Part shown: one piece after another, positions 35,065 through 44,825 of the stretch
How the letters are laid out: each line of letters begins with the position of its first letter
How positions within the stretch are numbered: the first letter of the stretch is position 1
NCBI GenBank assembly: GCA_041589455.1
Contig: JBFHVQ010000009.1
Coordinates: 1-58,053, forward strand
Direction of reading: 5' to 3'
DNA length: 58,053 bases
From: SZUA-229 sp041589455
GTDB lineage: Bacteria > Pseudomonadota > Gammaproteobacteria > SZUA-229
Position numbers and translations under genes: made by a program
The notes under the pieces: generated by a model
Seen by the model: only the letters and a program-made list of their open reading frames with translations
What the model was told of the DNA's origin: nothing
Databases searched by the model: none

Positions 35065-35922
35065 TTAAGCACTCTTCCGATGCGAAAACAGCATATTCAT
35101 TACCATCATAACCTGCTGATCTACTTGATTTTTTACAGAATTCATATCATCTGCCTGCAGACCTGTCACCTGCCAGCACAAGGGATTTACATTAAGCGTT
35201 TCAGCCAGCACAGGTTGCTCATCGACAACGAGCTCAGTAATACCACTTGCAATATGTAAAATACAGGTTTCCAATTGATAGTCAGCCGACATTTCTGGCT
35301 CATTTTGACAACGCGTCACTTCCTGCAAGCTTGCAGGCAGTTGCCACTCTTTCATTAGTAGCGCACCAATTTCAGCATAGTCAAAGCCCAGAGCCTCTCG
35401 TTCAGCCAGATAAAGCGGTTGAAGTGTTGATTTCGCGGTATCAGCTGCAGATAGCGATTCAGATGGCATAAATTGATACATCAACATATGACCAACTTTA
35501 TGCAACAAGCCCTCTATAAATGGCCGTTCAGTATCAAGATCATTACACTGATACGCTAACTGCCTGGCTGTCACAGCACAATAAACACTTTTATACCAAA
35601 AGTCATAAATATTGAAATCATCATTAGTGAAGCCGCTAAATGAGTCAATCACAACAGTCGATAGAACCAGGTCGTGTACTTGTTGTGTACCCAGCATATT
35701 CACCGCATGCGTCATAGTATCAACCGTATTTGGCAACCCAAAATAAGCACTATTCACTAGTTTCAGTAGACGAGCGGTGACCGCAGGGTCATGCACAATG
35801 ACCTGAGCGACATCTGACAAGGAAAAGTCAGGCGAGTTAATCACACTTCTTAACCGAATATATACATCGGGTAGCGAGATCAACTCCATTGATTCCTTTA
35901 CAAGTTTCTCAGCAGTATACAT
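35065..35922 (-). CDS. HDOD-domain protein
   Basis: A 285-residue soluble protein with an HDOD domain (about residues 10-215). Such domains are relatives of HD hydrolases without full metal sites and take part in signalling. Visible: LPDVYIRLRSVINSPDFSLSDVAQVI, DPAVTARLLKLVNSAYFGLP, the THAVNMLGTQQVHDLVLS segment and EGLLHKVGHMLMYQFMP. The C-terminal 60 residues are helical and end in a basic tail. It is upstream of a PilZ gene on the same strand, as is common in c-di-GMP-linked loci, but separated by about 180 bases. Confidence 0.85.
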   Translation of the reverse strand: MYTAEKLVKESMELISLPDVYIRLRSVINSPDFSLSDVAQVIVHDPAVTARLLKLVNSAYFGLPNTVDTMTHAVNMLGTQQVHDLVLSTVVIDSFSGFTNDDFNIYDFWYKSVYCAVTARQLAYQCNDLDTERPFIEGLLHKVGHMLMYQFMPSESLSAADTAKSTLQPLYLAEREALGFDYAEIGALLMKEWQLPASLQEVTRCQNEPEMSADYQLETCILHIASGITELVVDEQPVLAETLNVNPLCWQVTGLQADDMNSVKNQVDQQVMMVMNMLFSHRKSA

Positions 35923-36177
35923 AGGCTTCCTTTACGGATCTAAAAATAATGAACCAGGCACACTCTACATAAGCATTTATCCTGATACCGTTCATCCAGT
36001 AGATGATGTTTTAATGACACAGATAAAAGTTTGATCTGAATATAGCAGACTAATTAGCATCTTTTTTAATATGAGACATAATTCATAGTCCTTTTTCATT
36101 TTACTTTGTTATCAACAGCCCCCTTCTTAAATGGGAGCTAAAAACGAATACAGCCATCCAGATTAAGTCACCTTGCG

Positions 36178-37200
36178 TTACTTTTGAGATCCGAATGCCG
36201 GTAAGTAATTAGCCAACCAACTGTTTGCAACAAACCCAAAAACAACATCACGTGTCCGGTACCAGTAAGTACCAAAATAAATCACAAATACTGAAAACAG
36301 AACCAACGAATAAATCACAACATTTTCTGTACGACTAACGGTTGACATCAACAACTGACTTAATGAATAAATGACATAGAGTTGAGTTGCAACCAGCATT
36401 GCACGCCTGTCTATAAGCAATGCAAGCAGGAAAAACAACACAAAGAAAAATAGTATCACTATCTCTTTACCAAGCAATGCCAACAGCTGACCGTCACTGG
36501 TCAGCATGGTAGCCATTACACCATGTACAATCAATGGCGCAGATAACAGATGCAGCCAGAAAGCACTATCACTCATATGTGTTTTACGCCTGGTATCATG
36601 AATATCAAACCACAAAGCAACGGCCAATATCACTACACCAAACCCAGACAGTACAATCGGCACTTTTATAATATCAATACCAATTTGCATGATAGCAATG
36701 GCAACAAGCCCTGCAGCAAAAGGGAAAAGACTAAATGGCATTTTGTAACGCAAATAAAATATTAAACTAGTTAGACTCAGAATAGCCAGGCCATCAATTG
36801 AAGAGGACTCTGTATCAATCCCGATTAAGTTATTTGTAAAATAAAGAATAGACAGCAATATCGCTATTCCAGGCAGTACCAGACGACGCCCCCGAACTAG
36901 CCATTCAGCAAGAACAACAAACACGCCTATTGCTATAAAGTTATAGTTATCGGGAAAGTCCATTAAATTGAATGCGACAACCAGTAATATAATTCCCAGC
37001 GTAATAAACACATCACCAAAGCTACGAACAAACCTTAATGGTTCTTCTATGCTTTCTGTAGCTGTCGAAACCTGATTAATATAGGAACCTTCATGCTCTT
37101 TCTGTTTGATAAATTCATAAAGGGGTTCTAGCTGATTTTCTTGTATCAGCTTTTTATTAACGGCTTCATTGAGAATAGAACGAGTAATCATTAATGGCAT
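36178..37200 (-). CDS. Polytopic membrane protein (DUF2157/DUF4401-like)
   Basis: A 340-residue protein with a soluble N-terminus of about 60 residues (ITRSILNEAVNKKLIQENQL) followed by roughly ten membrane helices. Short loops and conserved-looking aromatic pairs are seen, but no catalytic motif. It resembles DUF2157/DUF4401 proteins, whose function is unknown. An ATG two codons later (37191) is an alternative start. It stands alone. Confidence 0.6.
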   Translation of the reverse strand: MPLMITRSILNEAVNKKLIQENQLEPLYEFIKQKEHEGSYINQVSTATESIEEPLRFVRSFGDVFITLGIILLVVAFNLMDFPDNYNFIAIGVFVVLAEWLVRGRRLVLPGIAILLSILYFTNNLIGIDTESSSIDGLAILSLTSLIFYLRYKMPFSLFPFAAGLVAIAIMQIGIDIIKVPIVLSGFGVVILAVALWFDIHDTRRKTHMSDSAFWLHLLSAPLIVHGVMATMLTSDGQLLALLGKEIVILFFFVLFFLLALLIDRRAMLVATQLYVIYSLSQLLMSTVSRTENVVIYSLVLFSVFVIYFGTYWYRTRDVVFGFVANSWLANYLPAFGSQK

Positions 37201-37351
37201 CTTGCGAGAAAAACACCATTATACTCGATTAGCTGGAAATGCACGATTTTACAGGACGAGCACTTATCTCTCCTCCAGAAAAACTCAAAGGAGCATTTGA
37301 CAAAGACAGCCACCCTGTTATTTAAGGAAGCCCTGATAGCTGCTCGACAAT

Positions 37352-37570
37352 CTAACCAGTTCTGGTTCTGTGCAATATATCCTTAACTCGTCGACTAACA
37401 AGAATTAAAAGGTACTTTTTAAAACGAGCGGTTTCAAGCAAGTCACTCAAAATCTTTTCATAAAGATCGCGAACCTGTGATTCCTGTGCATGGAACTGAG
37501 ATGCCAGTTTATGAATGGCTTCAGCATGCTGTTGGTACTCATTTTTGTCACTATAAAGCGCAACCATCAC
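37352..37570 (-). CDS. DUF3562-like small protein
   Basis: A 72-residue helical protein: HAEAIHKLASQFHAQESQVRDLYEKILSDL, then ARFKKYLLILVSRRVKDIL. The pattern of two helices and a basic end matches DUF3562, of unknown function. It is alone between a membrane protein gene and a long non-coding stretch. Confidence 0.65.
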   Translation of the reverse strand: MMVALYSDKNEYQQHAEAIHKLASQFHAQESQVRDLYEKILSDLLETARFKKYLLILVSRRVKDILHRTRTG

Positions 37571-37899
37571 TTTCCCCTATTAAAATGCTGTTACGGGAAT
37601 AGATACACCCAAATCAAAAAGGGTTACTTACATAGCTTTTCCAGGACCTGAGTTGAACTGGAATATAGCAATATATTACATTTTATTTGATTACGATGAC
37701 TACCTTTAAAACCAGCAATTTCATCAAATTAATTATTGATTAGATAAATAAAGCTTATAAAATAATATAATTATCGCTCCCTGGTTAGCCAGCTTAATAT
37801 ATAGCTTAATAAGGCCCCGTTAAACCATTGATGAAGCAGCACAATGTTTAGCACCCTGAATTTACTTCAATATAACTATGCTTTATGTGGCACTGTACC
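37571..37899. other. Intergenic region, nothing firm
   Basis: About 330 AT-rich bases between the DUF3562-like gene and the divergent Slp gene. Promoters for both must lie here, but no convincing motif or gene was seen. Confidence 0.4.
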
Positions 37900-38430
37900 A
37901 TGCTAACGAAAACACAACTCTGGCCTGCTATATTACTACTCTGCTACCTCAGCGCATGTACAACCAAGATACCCAAAGAAATTTCCCACCCCCCTCACAG
38001 CCTCATAACAATCAGTGATATACAATCACAACCTGAGCTCTATTCTGGCACTAGTGTGAGATGGGGCGGTATCATTTCACAAACTGAACACAGTCACCAG
38101 CATACACAACTGATAATCATTGCCTACTCATTAAATAAACAGGGTCGGCCAATAGCAGGTGACCACAGTGAAGGACGTTTCGTTGCAAACATTAAAGGAT
38201 TCCTGGAACCAACCGTCTATAACGCTGAGCGAGCACTAACCATTAACGGCCAGGTCACGGGATTACAGACCATTAATATCGGCGATTTCCCCTACGCCCA
38301 TCCTGTAATCGATGTAACTCAGTTCTACCTATGGCCTGAATTGCCTGATGAACAGGATTTTGACTACTACCCATACTGGTGGGACAACCGATGGTACTAC
38401 CTATACCACCCACACCCTCACCGCCACTAA
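37900..38430 (+). CDS. Slp-family outer-membrane lipoprotein (first of pair)
   Basis: A 176-residue lipoprotein: signal LWPAILLLCYLSACTTK with lipobox LSAC. The Slp domain (about residues 30-150) shows YSGTSVRWGGIISQTE, the TQLIIIAYSLNKQGRPI strand and GRFVANIKGFLEPTVYNAERALTINGQVTG. The end is rich in Tyr, Trp and His. Slp proteins are induced on starvation or stress in E. coli and their precise job is unclear. ATG 37900 is used because it gives a normal signal; an in-frame ATG at 37885 would add five residues. A paralogue follows 26 bases later. Confidence 0.85.
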   Translation: MLTKTQLWPAILLLCYLSACTTKIPKEISHPPHSLITISDIQSQPELYSGTSVRWGGIISQTEHSHQHTQLIIIAYSLNKQGRPIAGDHSEGRFVANIKGFLEPTVYNAERALTINGQVTGLQTINIGDFPYAHPVIDVTQFYLWPELPDEQDFDYYPYWWDNRWYYLYHPHPHRH

Positions 38431-38456
38431 ACAATCATTCGTTAAGAGAGTTGAGA

Positions 38457-38945
38457 ATGAATAAACCTTCTTTAATCATTTATAGCCTTTTTATATCACT
38501 TAATATTTCTAGCTGCGCCACTAATCCAGGTTTTAATCTGCATAATATTGACCAGCAATTTTTACCATCACATGCCAACACTAAAACTCACTTTATGGGA
38601 AAAACTATTTTATGGGGCGGAACAATTATAGAAACTAAAAATCAGACAAACGCAACCGTCATTGAAGTACTCGCCTATCCATTAAATCGTTTCTATCGAC
38701 CACAACTTGAACAGGACACACTTGGACGCTTTCTAATCAGACACAAAGGATATCTGGAAGCGACTCATTATACACCAGGCCGATTAGTAACCGTTAAAGG
38801 AGTCATTCGCGAAATACAAACAGGAAAAATCGGCAATAGCTCCTATCAATTTCCAGTGGTTGAAGATGAACAATTGCATCTCTGGAAAAAACAACAGTCG
38901 TCCAGTTCCGGATCATTCCATTTTGGTATAGGTATTAGCCTGTAA
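38457..38945 (+). CDS. Slp-family outer-membrane lipoprotein (second of pair)
   Basis: A 162-residue paralogue of the preceding protein. Signal LIIYSLFISLNISSCATN with lipobox I-S-S-C; Slp body with KTILWGGTIIETKN, ATVIEVLAYPLNRFYRP and GRFLIRHKGYLEATHYTPGR. The frame stays open upstream to 38379, but the ATG at 38457 starts the signal peptide and follows AAGAGAG. The pair probably forms an operon that arose by duplication. Confidence 0.85.
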   Translation: MNKPSLIIYSLFISLNISSCATNPGFNLHNIDQQFLPSHANTKTHFMGKTILWGGTIIETKNQTNATVIEVLAYPLNRFYRPQLEQDTLGRFLIRHKGYLEATHYTPGRLVTVKGVIREIQTGKIGNSSYQFPVVEDEQLHLWKKQQSSSSGSFHFGIGISL

Positions 38946-38992
38946 AAACATGTCAAACAGGCACGCCTATAGCACAAAACAGACGTAAACGA

Positions 38993-39922
38993 TTATCCGT
39001 TTTGGTTTAATATTTGCTGAACCTGACGCTTACGCCATTTGAATAATAAAACCCCGAGGAGATAACCTTCGATAAACCCGCTAACATGCGCCACCAGATT
39101 CACGCCACTTTCATTGCCAGACATATAAAGACCATATAAATCCATACCAAAATACCATAGAGCGAGCAACCAGGCCGGCACGCCAAATTTACGTATAATA
39201 AAGATAAACCAGAAAAAACACCGAATTTTTGCCTGAGGGATAAAATAGGTAAACATTCCCATCACCCCCATTACAACCCCTGACAAACCCAGCGTTGCCA
39301 CAGGATCAGAACCTCCAAAGACACTAATCGAATAAACCAGATTAGTTCCTATCGCCAAAGCAACAATCACTACAGGAAAAAAAACGATACCTAAAATCGC
39401 TTCCAGACCGGCAGCAAAAGCAAAGAAGAAAAAAAGATTACCCAGTATATGACTCCAGCTACCATGAGCAAAAGCTGAACTTAACATGGTAACAGGGTTG
39501 TATGAGTCAGGTTTATAACTTAAGGCGTTGGTCAAATTAAATGGCGCAGATTTCTCGTAGAGCAACCATTGGCTATTCAAATACTGCTCGATATATTGAG
39601 CCGTATACCGCTGAGTATAAGCAGCACTTTGAGTTGCCATTCCTTTCAAGAAACTCGACTTATCCTCTATGTAATTCAACGTAAAAAATAAAGAGTAACA
39701 AATATCTTTACCATGAAAATTCTGGGAACTAGAAAGATTTTTCAACACCGACGTATCAGCCTTCGACTGATTCAGCTGACAAAACTGCTTGGTATATTTT
39801 GCCAGCTCATGTTCACTCTGGACTTGTTTAAAATAAATAAACAGACATGCGACACATATCAATAATGATAGTATCGGAAACCTTGCTAGTCGAATATCTG
39901 CACGGAATGGAAAAAACAGCAT
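38993..39922 (-). CDS. Rhomboid-family intramembrane serine protease
   Basis: A 309-residue membrane protease that cuts substrates within the bilayer. The catalytic pair is Ser214 in LGLSGVVMG and His279 in LVAHVSGFIEG; His158 and Asn162 (WSHILGNLF) are the oxyanion residues. One helix (FPILSLLICVACLFIY) precedes a soluble insertion of about 100 residues (about 33-135) between it and the catalytic core. It is larger than rhombosortases and has no GlyGly-CTERM gene beside it. It stands alone, 73 bases downstream of a ParA gene on the same strand. Confidence 0.9.
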   Translation of the reverse strand: MLFFPFRADIRLARFPILSLLICVACLFIYFKQVQSEHELAKYTKQFCQLNQSKADTSVLKNLSSSQNFHGKDICYSLFFTLNYIEDKSSFLKGMATQSAAYTQRYTAQYIEQYLNSQWLLYEKSAPFNLTNALSYKPDSYNPVTMLSSAFAHGSWSHILGNLFFFFAFAAGLEAILGIVFFPVVIVALAIGTNLVYSISVFGGSDPVATLGLSGVVMGVMGMFTYFIPQAKIRCFFWFIFIIRKFGVPAWLLALWYFGMDLYGLYMSGNESGVNLVAHVSGFIEGYLLGVLLFKWRKRQVQQILNQNG

Positions 39923-39994
39923 ACTGAATAAAAGCCTAAAAGCGTTGTCTCTAGCTTACTACAAGGCATACTCAACTGTCACATCTATAAATAC

Positions 39995-40726
39995 TTAAGA
40001 AACTTCCTGCAGCTCTGACGACACCTGTTTTTCCTGACGCTGCTGCCTGATAGTACCAAGAATCGCCTTATTTTTAGCATTCGTTTCAATCCAGTTAAAA
40101 ATAGATTGCCAGTGTTTTACATCTACTGCCGTAGCTGGATGTTTGACTTCATGAATGCCCAGGCCAACTTTTGTAAATCGATTGTAATTCTGCGTGTCAC
40201 GCAATTGTGCTAGTACCGGAATATTCAAGTGACTTAAAAATTCTTCCAGATCCTTGAACGCAGTGGTGTTTCGTCGAGCTCTATTTGTAATAATCGCAAG
40301 ACGTGCCGTGCCTCTATGAACTTTCAGATTAACAATTAACTCGCGTAGAAACTCAGCTGTGGCACAGATATCGAGCCACGAAGGCAATACAGGCACAAGT
40401 ATAAAATCAGCACCTTTAAGTTGCTCTGCCAGTTCAGGGCCTTTTAAACCGGGAGGTGTATCAACCACCATTCTTGAAGTTTCGGGGGGAAGACGCATAT
40501 GCCAACTTCGAGTGACACCCTTTGCCGCATTGCGATAAGCTGTTACACCATGAATTGTAGGCACAGTCTGAGGCCGAGTCTGCAACCAGCGCATACTTGA
40601 GCCTTGCTCATCAAAATCATAAAGGACGGTCTGAAAACCTTTAGATGCATAGAAACTAGCTAAGTTTGTGGAAACTGTACTCTTACCACAACCACCTTTG
40701 GCATTTATAACAACGATGCGAATCAT
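39995..40726 (-). CDS. Orphan ParA/MinD-type ATPase
   Basis: A 243-residue Walker ATPase of the ParA group. The deviant Walker A is KGGCGKST (residues 10-17, signature lysine at 10), followed by LYDFDEQGSSMRWLQ (Walker A'), and VDTPPGL (Walker B-like). It lacks an N-terminal helix-turn-helix and no ParB gene or parS site is nearby, unlike chromosomal parAB. Similar orphan ATPases position cargo such as chemotaxis arrays, carboxysomes or plasmids. The cargo here is not known. ATG 40726 is clear. Confidence 0.85.
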   Translation of the reverse strand: MIRIVVINAKGGCGKSTVSTNLASFYASKGFQTVLYDFDEQGSSMRWLQTRPQTVPTIHGVTAYRNAAKGVTRSWHMRLPPETSRMVVDTPPGLKGPELAEQLKGADFILVPVLPSWLDICATAEFLRELIVNLKVHRGTARLAIITNRARRNTTAFKDLEEFLSHLNIPVLAQLRDTQNYNRFTKVGLGIHEVKHPATAVDVKHWQSIFNWIETNAKNKAILGTIRQQRQEKQVSSELQEVS

Positions 40727-41266
40727 ATCAACCCTGGATCATCGCTGGATGTTTATATTTTTACTGCCATCCTGCGTGAAATTTTATCATTTATTATTGT
40801 ATCCCTTCCCTGATCAATTATATGTTTTGCCATCATGACTTAACTGACAGCGATAGTAACACATAAGTTTCACTTTATTAATACTAAGTTCTTGATTTTT
40901 ATAATTTAACAAAAGAAATTCAATAGTTTTCCTAATAAAACACCGGTTTTAATTTTATTATCATCGGATGGACATCATAAAAGTATATAAGCCCTGAACC
41001 TAACTCATGACGACGTTTTGAAAATCTAGCCATATCATATTTTTTACTATTACCCTAGCCCTTAGAAGTAAGTCACAATAAGCATCATTCAAACAGGCCT
41101 CTCTCACGCTTATAGGAAAATTTCCCAAACTATTGATATTTAAATAAATTTAGATAAATTATATGATGCAATTAAGCGTGAAAAATGCTGTACTTAGCTG
41201 ACTCAATGGCACAACGGCCTCACAGACAAACCATTGACTGATTATTTGCCGCATAAGCAGCCCTGT
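40727..41266. other. Intergenic region, nothing firm
   Basis: About 540 bases between the divergent ParA and histidine kinase genes, AT-rich, without a credible frame, repeat or terminator. It should contain both promoters. Confidence 0.4.
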
Positions 41267-42586
41267 ATGAATGATTTTGAAAATAGCATATTAAAAGAAC
41301 AACTAAAGCTGGTATACAGACAATTACCCGGAATTATTAGCCTCCCTGCGATCACTGCCGTCTTACTCAGTACCATTTTCTGGGATCAACAACCCAATAT
41401 ACAGATTATCTTATGGCTTGTTATGGCGCTGAGTTTAACCAGTGGTACCGGCCTGCTATTGCTCTACTTCTACAAAAAATACGAATTCACTCACTATTCT
41501 CTAAATACCTGGAAGCAGGGGATAAATCTACTCGCCCTGTTTAGCGGATTAGGCTGGTGCTCATCAGTATTTTTTCTTTACTCTCCAGAAAATATTATAC
41601 TGCAACTAATACTATTACTATTTCTCTATTTCTCGACCGCGCTGGTAGCGATCACAATGACAGCTTACCAGCCTGCTTTTGTTTTACTGGCTACACCCAT
41701 CTTCACAGCATTAACACTTCGCTTACTAATTGACTTTGACAGATTACACTTACTTCTTGCAATCTCAACTCTTTTCTATGCCATTACACTTTATATTTTC
41801 TACAAAATCTCACATAACGAGTTTATTAATTATATACAAATCAGCATTGAGAAAAACAAACTTGCTCAGGCCTTACAATTACGTACCGATAAGGCAGAGA
41901 AAGCCAACCAGGAAAAGTCTCAGTTTCTTGCCGCTGCCAGTCATGACCTTAAACAACCAGTTATTGCCCAGGAGTCATTAATTTCTGCACTCAGAAGTTA
42001 TATCGGTGAGGATAAATACACTGATATTTTTTCTCATCTAAAAAAGAATACTTCGGCACTACATGATCTATTCAACGAACTAATAGAAGTCTCAAAAATA
42101 GATACAGGCAACATGACATATTCGATTGATTACACAGACATGGAAATAATGTTCAAAGAACTGGAAAGCCAGTTTCAACCGATTGCTCACGATAAAAATA
42201 TAACACTGGTTTTTGAAAAATCTCCAGCACCTGTTATGTCTGATTATTACTTATTGAAAAGGGTGCTAAACAATCTAATTTCTAATGCAATAAAATACAC
42301 ACCTCAAGGTCAGGTTAAAATTTATCAGAAAATGCGCGACAACAAAATAAACCTTATTGTAGAAGATAACGGTATCGGAATTTCAGAACTTGATCAAAAA
42401 AATATTTTTCATGAATTTTATCGCGCCTCAAATGCCAGTCTGTATAGTGATGGATTTGGACTGGGACTAGCCATTGTTAAACGACTTAGCCTGTTACTTG
42501 AACATGAACTCGTAGTGAAATCTGAAAACGGCAAAGGATCAAAATTTACTTTAATTACTAATATCGTACCAGAAATCACTACATAA
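41267..42586 (+). CDS. Membrane sensor histidine kinase (orphan)
   Basis: A 439-residue kinase. Five to six helices fill residues 25-185, with little periplasmic material, so the sensor is in the membrane. HisKA H-box ASHDLKQPVIAQESL (about 225-239) and an HATPase domain (about 320-430) with LNNLISNAIKYTPQGQ, EDNGIGI and GFGLGLAIVKRL follow. The HDLKQP form is typical of a kinase group with very short regulatory parts. No response regulator gene is adjacent; the free receiver at 16904 could be a partner. ATG 41267 chosen; the frame extends to a TTG at 41234. Confidence 0.85.
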   Translation: MNDFENSILKEQLKLVYRQLPGIISLPAITAVLLSTIFWDQQPNIQIILWLVMALSLTSGTGLLLLYFYKKYEFTHYSLNTWKQGINLLALFSGLGWCSSVFFLYSPENIILQLILLLFLYFSTALVAITMTAYQPAFVLLATPIFTALTLRLLIDFDRLHLLLAISTLFYAITLYIFYKISHNEFINYIQISIEKNKLAQALQLRTDKAEKANQEKSQFLAAASHDLKQPVIAQESLISALRSYIGEDKYTDIFSHLKKNTSALHDLFNELIEVSKIDTGNMTYSIDYTDMEIMFKELESQFQPIAHDKNITLVFEKSPAPVMSDYYLLKRVLNNLISNAIKYTPQGQVKIYQKMRDNKINLIVEDNGIGISELDQKNIFHEFYRASNASLYSDGFGLGLAIVKRLSLLLEHELVVKSENGKGSKFTLITNIVPEITT

Positions 42587-42599
42587 CCTGCGCTACTCC

Positions 42600-43418
42600 C
42601 TAGTCTGGTTTTTCAGCAATCGCAATTAATACTTCTGTATTAAACCAGATACCATCATCTCCAATTAGTGATTCAATCTTTTTCAGGTGACTTTCTTTAA
42701 ACTTAATCCTCTCTTCCTCTGACATTAGATTGAGCAAACTACGCCATCCGGCATTCCAGACAACATCCCACCACATATCTGATGAAGTCATATGATACCC
42801 GAGCGGTAAATGATGAATGCTAACATCATCAATTCCAATCTGCTCAAAGGGCTCTCTTATTTTCTGTTCAGTACTCAGGCGCTTCCAAGAAAGTTCTGGA
42901 ACTATCCTGCCGGTATTCTCATAATCATCAAGAAAAACATCAGCCATCGGAGAAAATGCACTACCGGCAAAGCTACTAATCGCTATTTTTCCACTGGGCT
43001 TTATTGTTTGAGAAATATTATTCAATGCGTGGACCATATCCTCCATAAAAAATAGACCAAAGCTGCTAGTCGCCACATCATAATATTCATTAGGAAGATC
43101 AAGCTCATCAAGATCCATTTGCAAAAACTCAGTGTTAGTCAACCCTAATTTTGTCGCCTTAAAGCGAGCCTGCTTGAGCATGCCAGTGGAAAGATCAATA
43201 CCTGTCACCTTTCCATCTGGTAATTGACTAGCTGCGCACAGTGCCACAACACCTGTGCCAGTACACACATCTAGCACATGATGTGAAGGCTGCAGTTCAA
43301 GATACTGCATCATGTGCTGTGCCGTTTCGGGGAAGAAAGAGAGTGCAGGGTGATCATAACCCTGAGAAACCGTATCAAATCCATTTTGTATAATTGTTTT
43401 CATTCCTTCGTTTTGCAT
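42600..43418 (-). CDS. Class I SAM-dependent methyltransferase (UbiE-like)
   Basis: A 272-residue soluble methyltransferase. The SAM-binding motif is VLDVCTGTGVVALCAASQLP (about residues 47-66), followed by VTGIDLSTGMLKQAR and the conserved TSSFGLFFMEDM. It resembles UbiE/menG-type or small-molecule methyltransferases; substrate unknown. AAGGAGA lies at good spacing before the ATG. It is convergent with the orphan kinase gene and is followed to the right by a decayed transposase. Confidence 0.8.
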   Translation of the reverse strand: MQNEGMKTIIQNGFDTVSQGYDHPALSFFPETAQHMMQYLELQPSHHVLDVCTGTGVVALCAASQLPDGKVTGIDLSTGMLKQARFKATKLGLTNTEFLQMDLDELDLPNEYYDVATSSFGLFFMEDMVHALNNISQTIKPSGKIAISSFAGSAFSPMADVFLDDYENTGRIVPELSWKRLSTEQKIREPFEQIGIDDVSIHHLPLGYHMTSSDMWWDVVWNAGWRSLLNLMSEEERIKFKESHLKKIESLIGDDGIWFNTEVLIAIAEKPD

Positions 43419-44199
43419 AAAAAATCTCCTTATAATTTAAACACTAAGCATACCTATACAGCAGCATAAATAATATAGGAAAAGCACTATATTTATAGCA
43501 TTAATTCGTTAATACGTTAATTAACATTGAAACCATACGGATATTCATTCGACCATATATTGGCCGGTTATTGATACTATAATTTGACTGTTTTTTACTT
43601 TAATAACCTCAAGATTACTTCTAAATCTGAACCTTTACGTCTTTAATTAAACTTCTTATCTATCAGGTGAGCGGACTTTAACCCACATAAACTCAATAGA
43701 TGCTCAGGCCGTGAACAGATTTTCAGGAGTTTTTACTCTGACCTCATACTCCTTGCCTAAGCGGCAACTCCGACATGCAAGCTAAATCCGGATTCGTTCG
43801 GCATCTGGGTAAAACGTTCATTCCCTTCCATATCAGCATAGATTGCAATGTAAATACCTCGCTCCCTTGCTGTGGCTCAACAACAATCTGGTAACTGACC
43901 GAGTAACTCATTACCTACTAAATAGGATCCTCATCACCATCTCTTCTATAGGTAAAATAATAGCCACATGGCTAATTTACTCATTATTCTATTCTGATAC
44001 TGTGTACTAGTGAATTTTATCGCATCAAGACAGATACTTTACTGTACGTAACGGAAAAAGAAATGCCAGTGACTCATTAACGATTATCTCAAGCATGCTC
44101 TTTATGTTTGATTTTAGATCCACAGGATCTTTTTTCTCCCTGATACTCGTAGTCAAACACATAGATTATGAGAAAGTTAAAAAATAAGAAGGAGTAAAC
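43419..44199. other. Intergenic region containing the transposase relic
   Basis: About 780 bases hold no intact gene apart from the relic at 43700-43915. The flanks are AT-rich and show no clear terminal inverted repeats. Confidence 0.5.
43700..43915 (-). pseudogene. Decayed IS91-family transposase fragment
   Basis: Reading leftward from 43911, one frame gives MSYSVSYQIVVEPQQGSEVF followed by TLQ, and the next frame continues ADMEGNERFTQMPNESGFSL then HVGVAA and a stop; a third frame then gives YEVRVKTP. The pieces match, in order, the conserved SVSYRIALGPQQGRKVFTLQTLP, GFSLHAGVAA and VRYQLKTPY blocks of IS91-type (Y2) transposases. At least one frameshift, stops and deletions separate them, so the gene is dead. 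Only the C-terminal-middle part survives; no ends of the element were seen. This rests on remembered family motifs. Confidence 0.55.
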
Positions 44200-44595
44200 A
44201 TGTGTAAATTAAGATATGGCTTGCAAGTAACAAAACAGCTGAGTATCACTGCATGCATAATTTTTATTATGACGGCCTGTGGTGGCGGATCAACTGATAC
44301 CAATGCCGACAACAATAATACCAATACTCCAACCGATACCGATGGTGACGGACTAACTGATAATCAAGAAATTCAATATGGCACATCACCCACATTAGCC
44401 GATACCGATGGCTTTAGTGACTTTGCTGAAATAAATGAGTTAGGCTTTAACCCTGACAACAACAACTTTCGATTCAAACCACTGATTGCAGACGTACCCA
44501 AACTGCGTGTAGAGATTACTTCGGTATCTGATATTGCACTTAACTACTCTGAGAGGTCGGAGTCAGAAACAACCGACTACGACCCAGGTTTATGA
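44200..44595 (+). CDS. Lipoprotein with thrombospondin type 3-like calcium repeat, probably truncated
   Basis: A 131-residue lipoprotein: signal to lipobox TAC-GGG (Cys about 27), an Asn/Thr-rich linker, and one calcium-binding repeat (TDTDGDGLTDNQEIQYGTSP, about residues 46-65) followed by LADTDGFSDFAEINELGF. It continues with PLIADVPKLRVEITSVSDIALNY, which in related large proteins leads into a long further domain. Here it stops 20 residues later. So it is probably the truncated head of a larger secreted protein. AAGGAG precedes the ATG. The relic transposase upstream supports local rearrangement. Confidence 0.6.
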   Translation: MCKLRYGLQVTKQLSITACIIFIMTACGGGSTDTNADNNNTNTPTDTDGDGLTDNQEIQYGTSPTLADTDGFSDFAEINELGFNPDNNNFRFKPLIADVPKLRVEITSVSDIALNYSERSESETTDYDPGL

Positions 44596-44825
44596 AAGAT
44601 CTGCCATCCTGACAACCAAGAACTAAGAGCTCTGGATCTAGAAGCAATCTTGTCCTTACCTTAGGCTAAAATGACCAAGTTATAATTTCTACAATCGATC
44701 AATATACGCTTTGAAAAAATTCTTATCCAGCTTATGGTCATACCAACATTCTTCGATTTTTATGCCAACTATACACAAAAAATGCAAACTTTTTTATCAA
44801 TACACAGCTACCCTGCTTCTATTTA

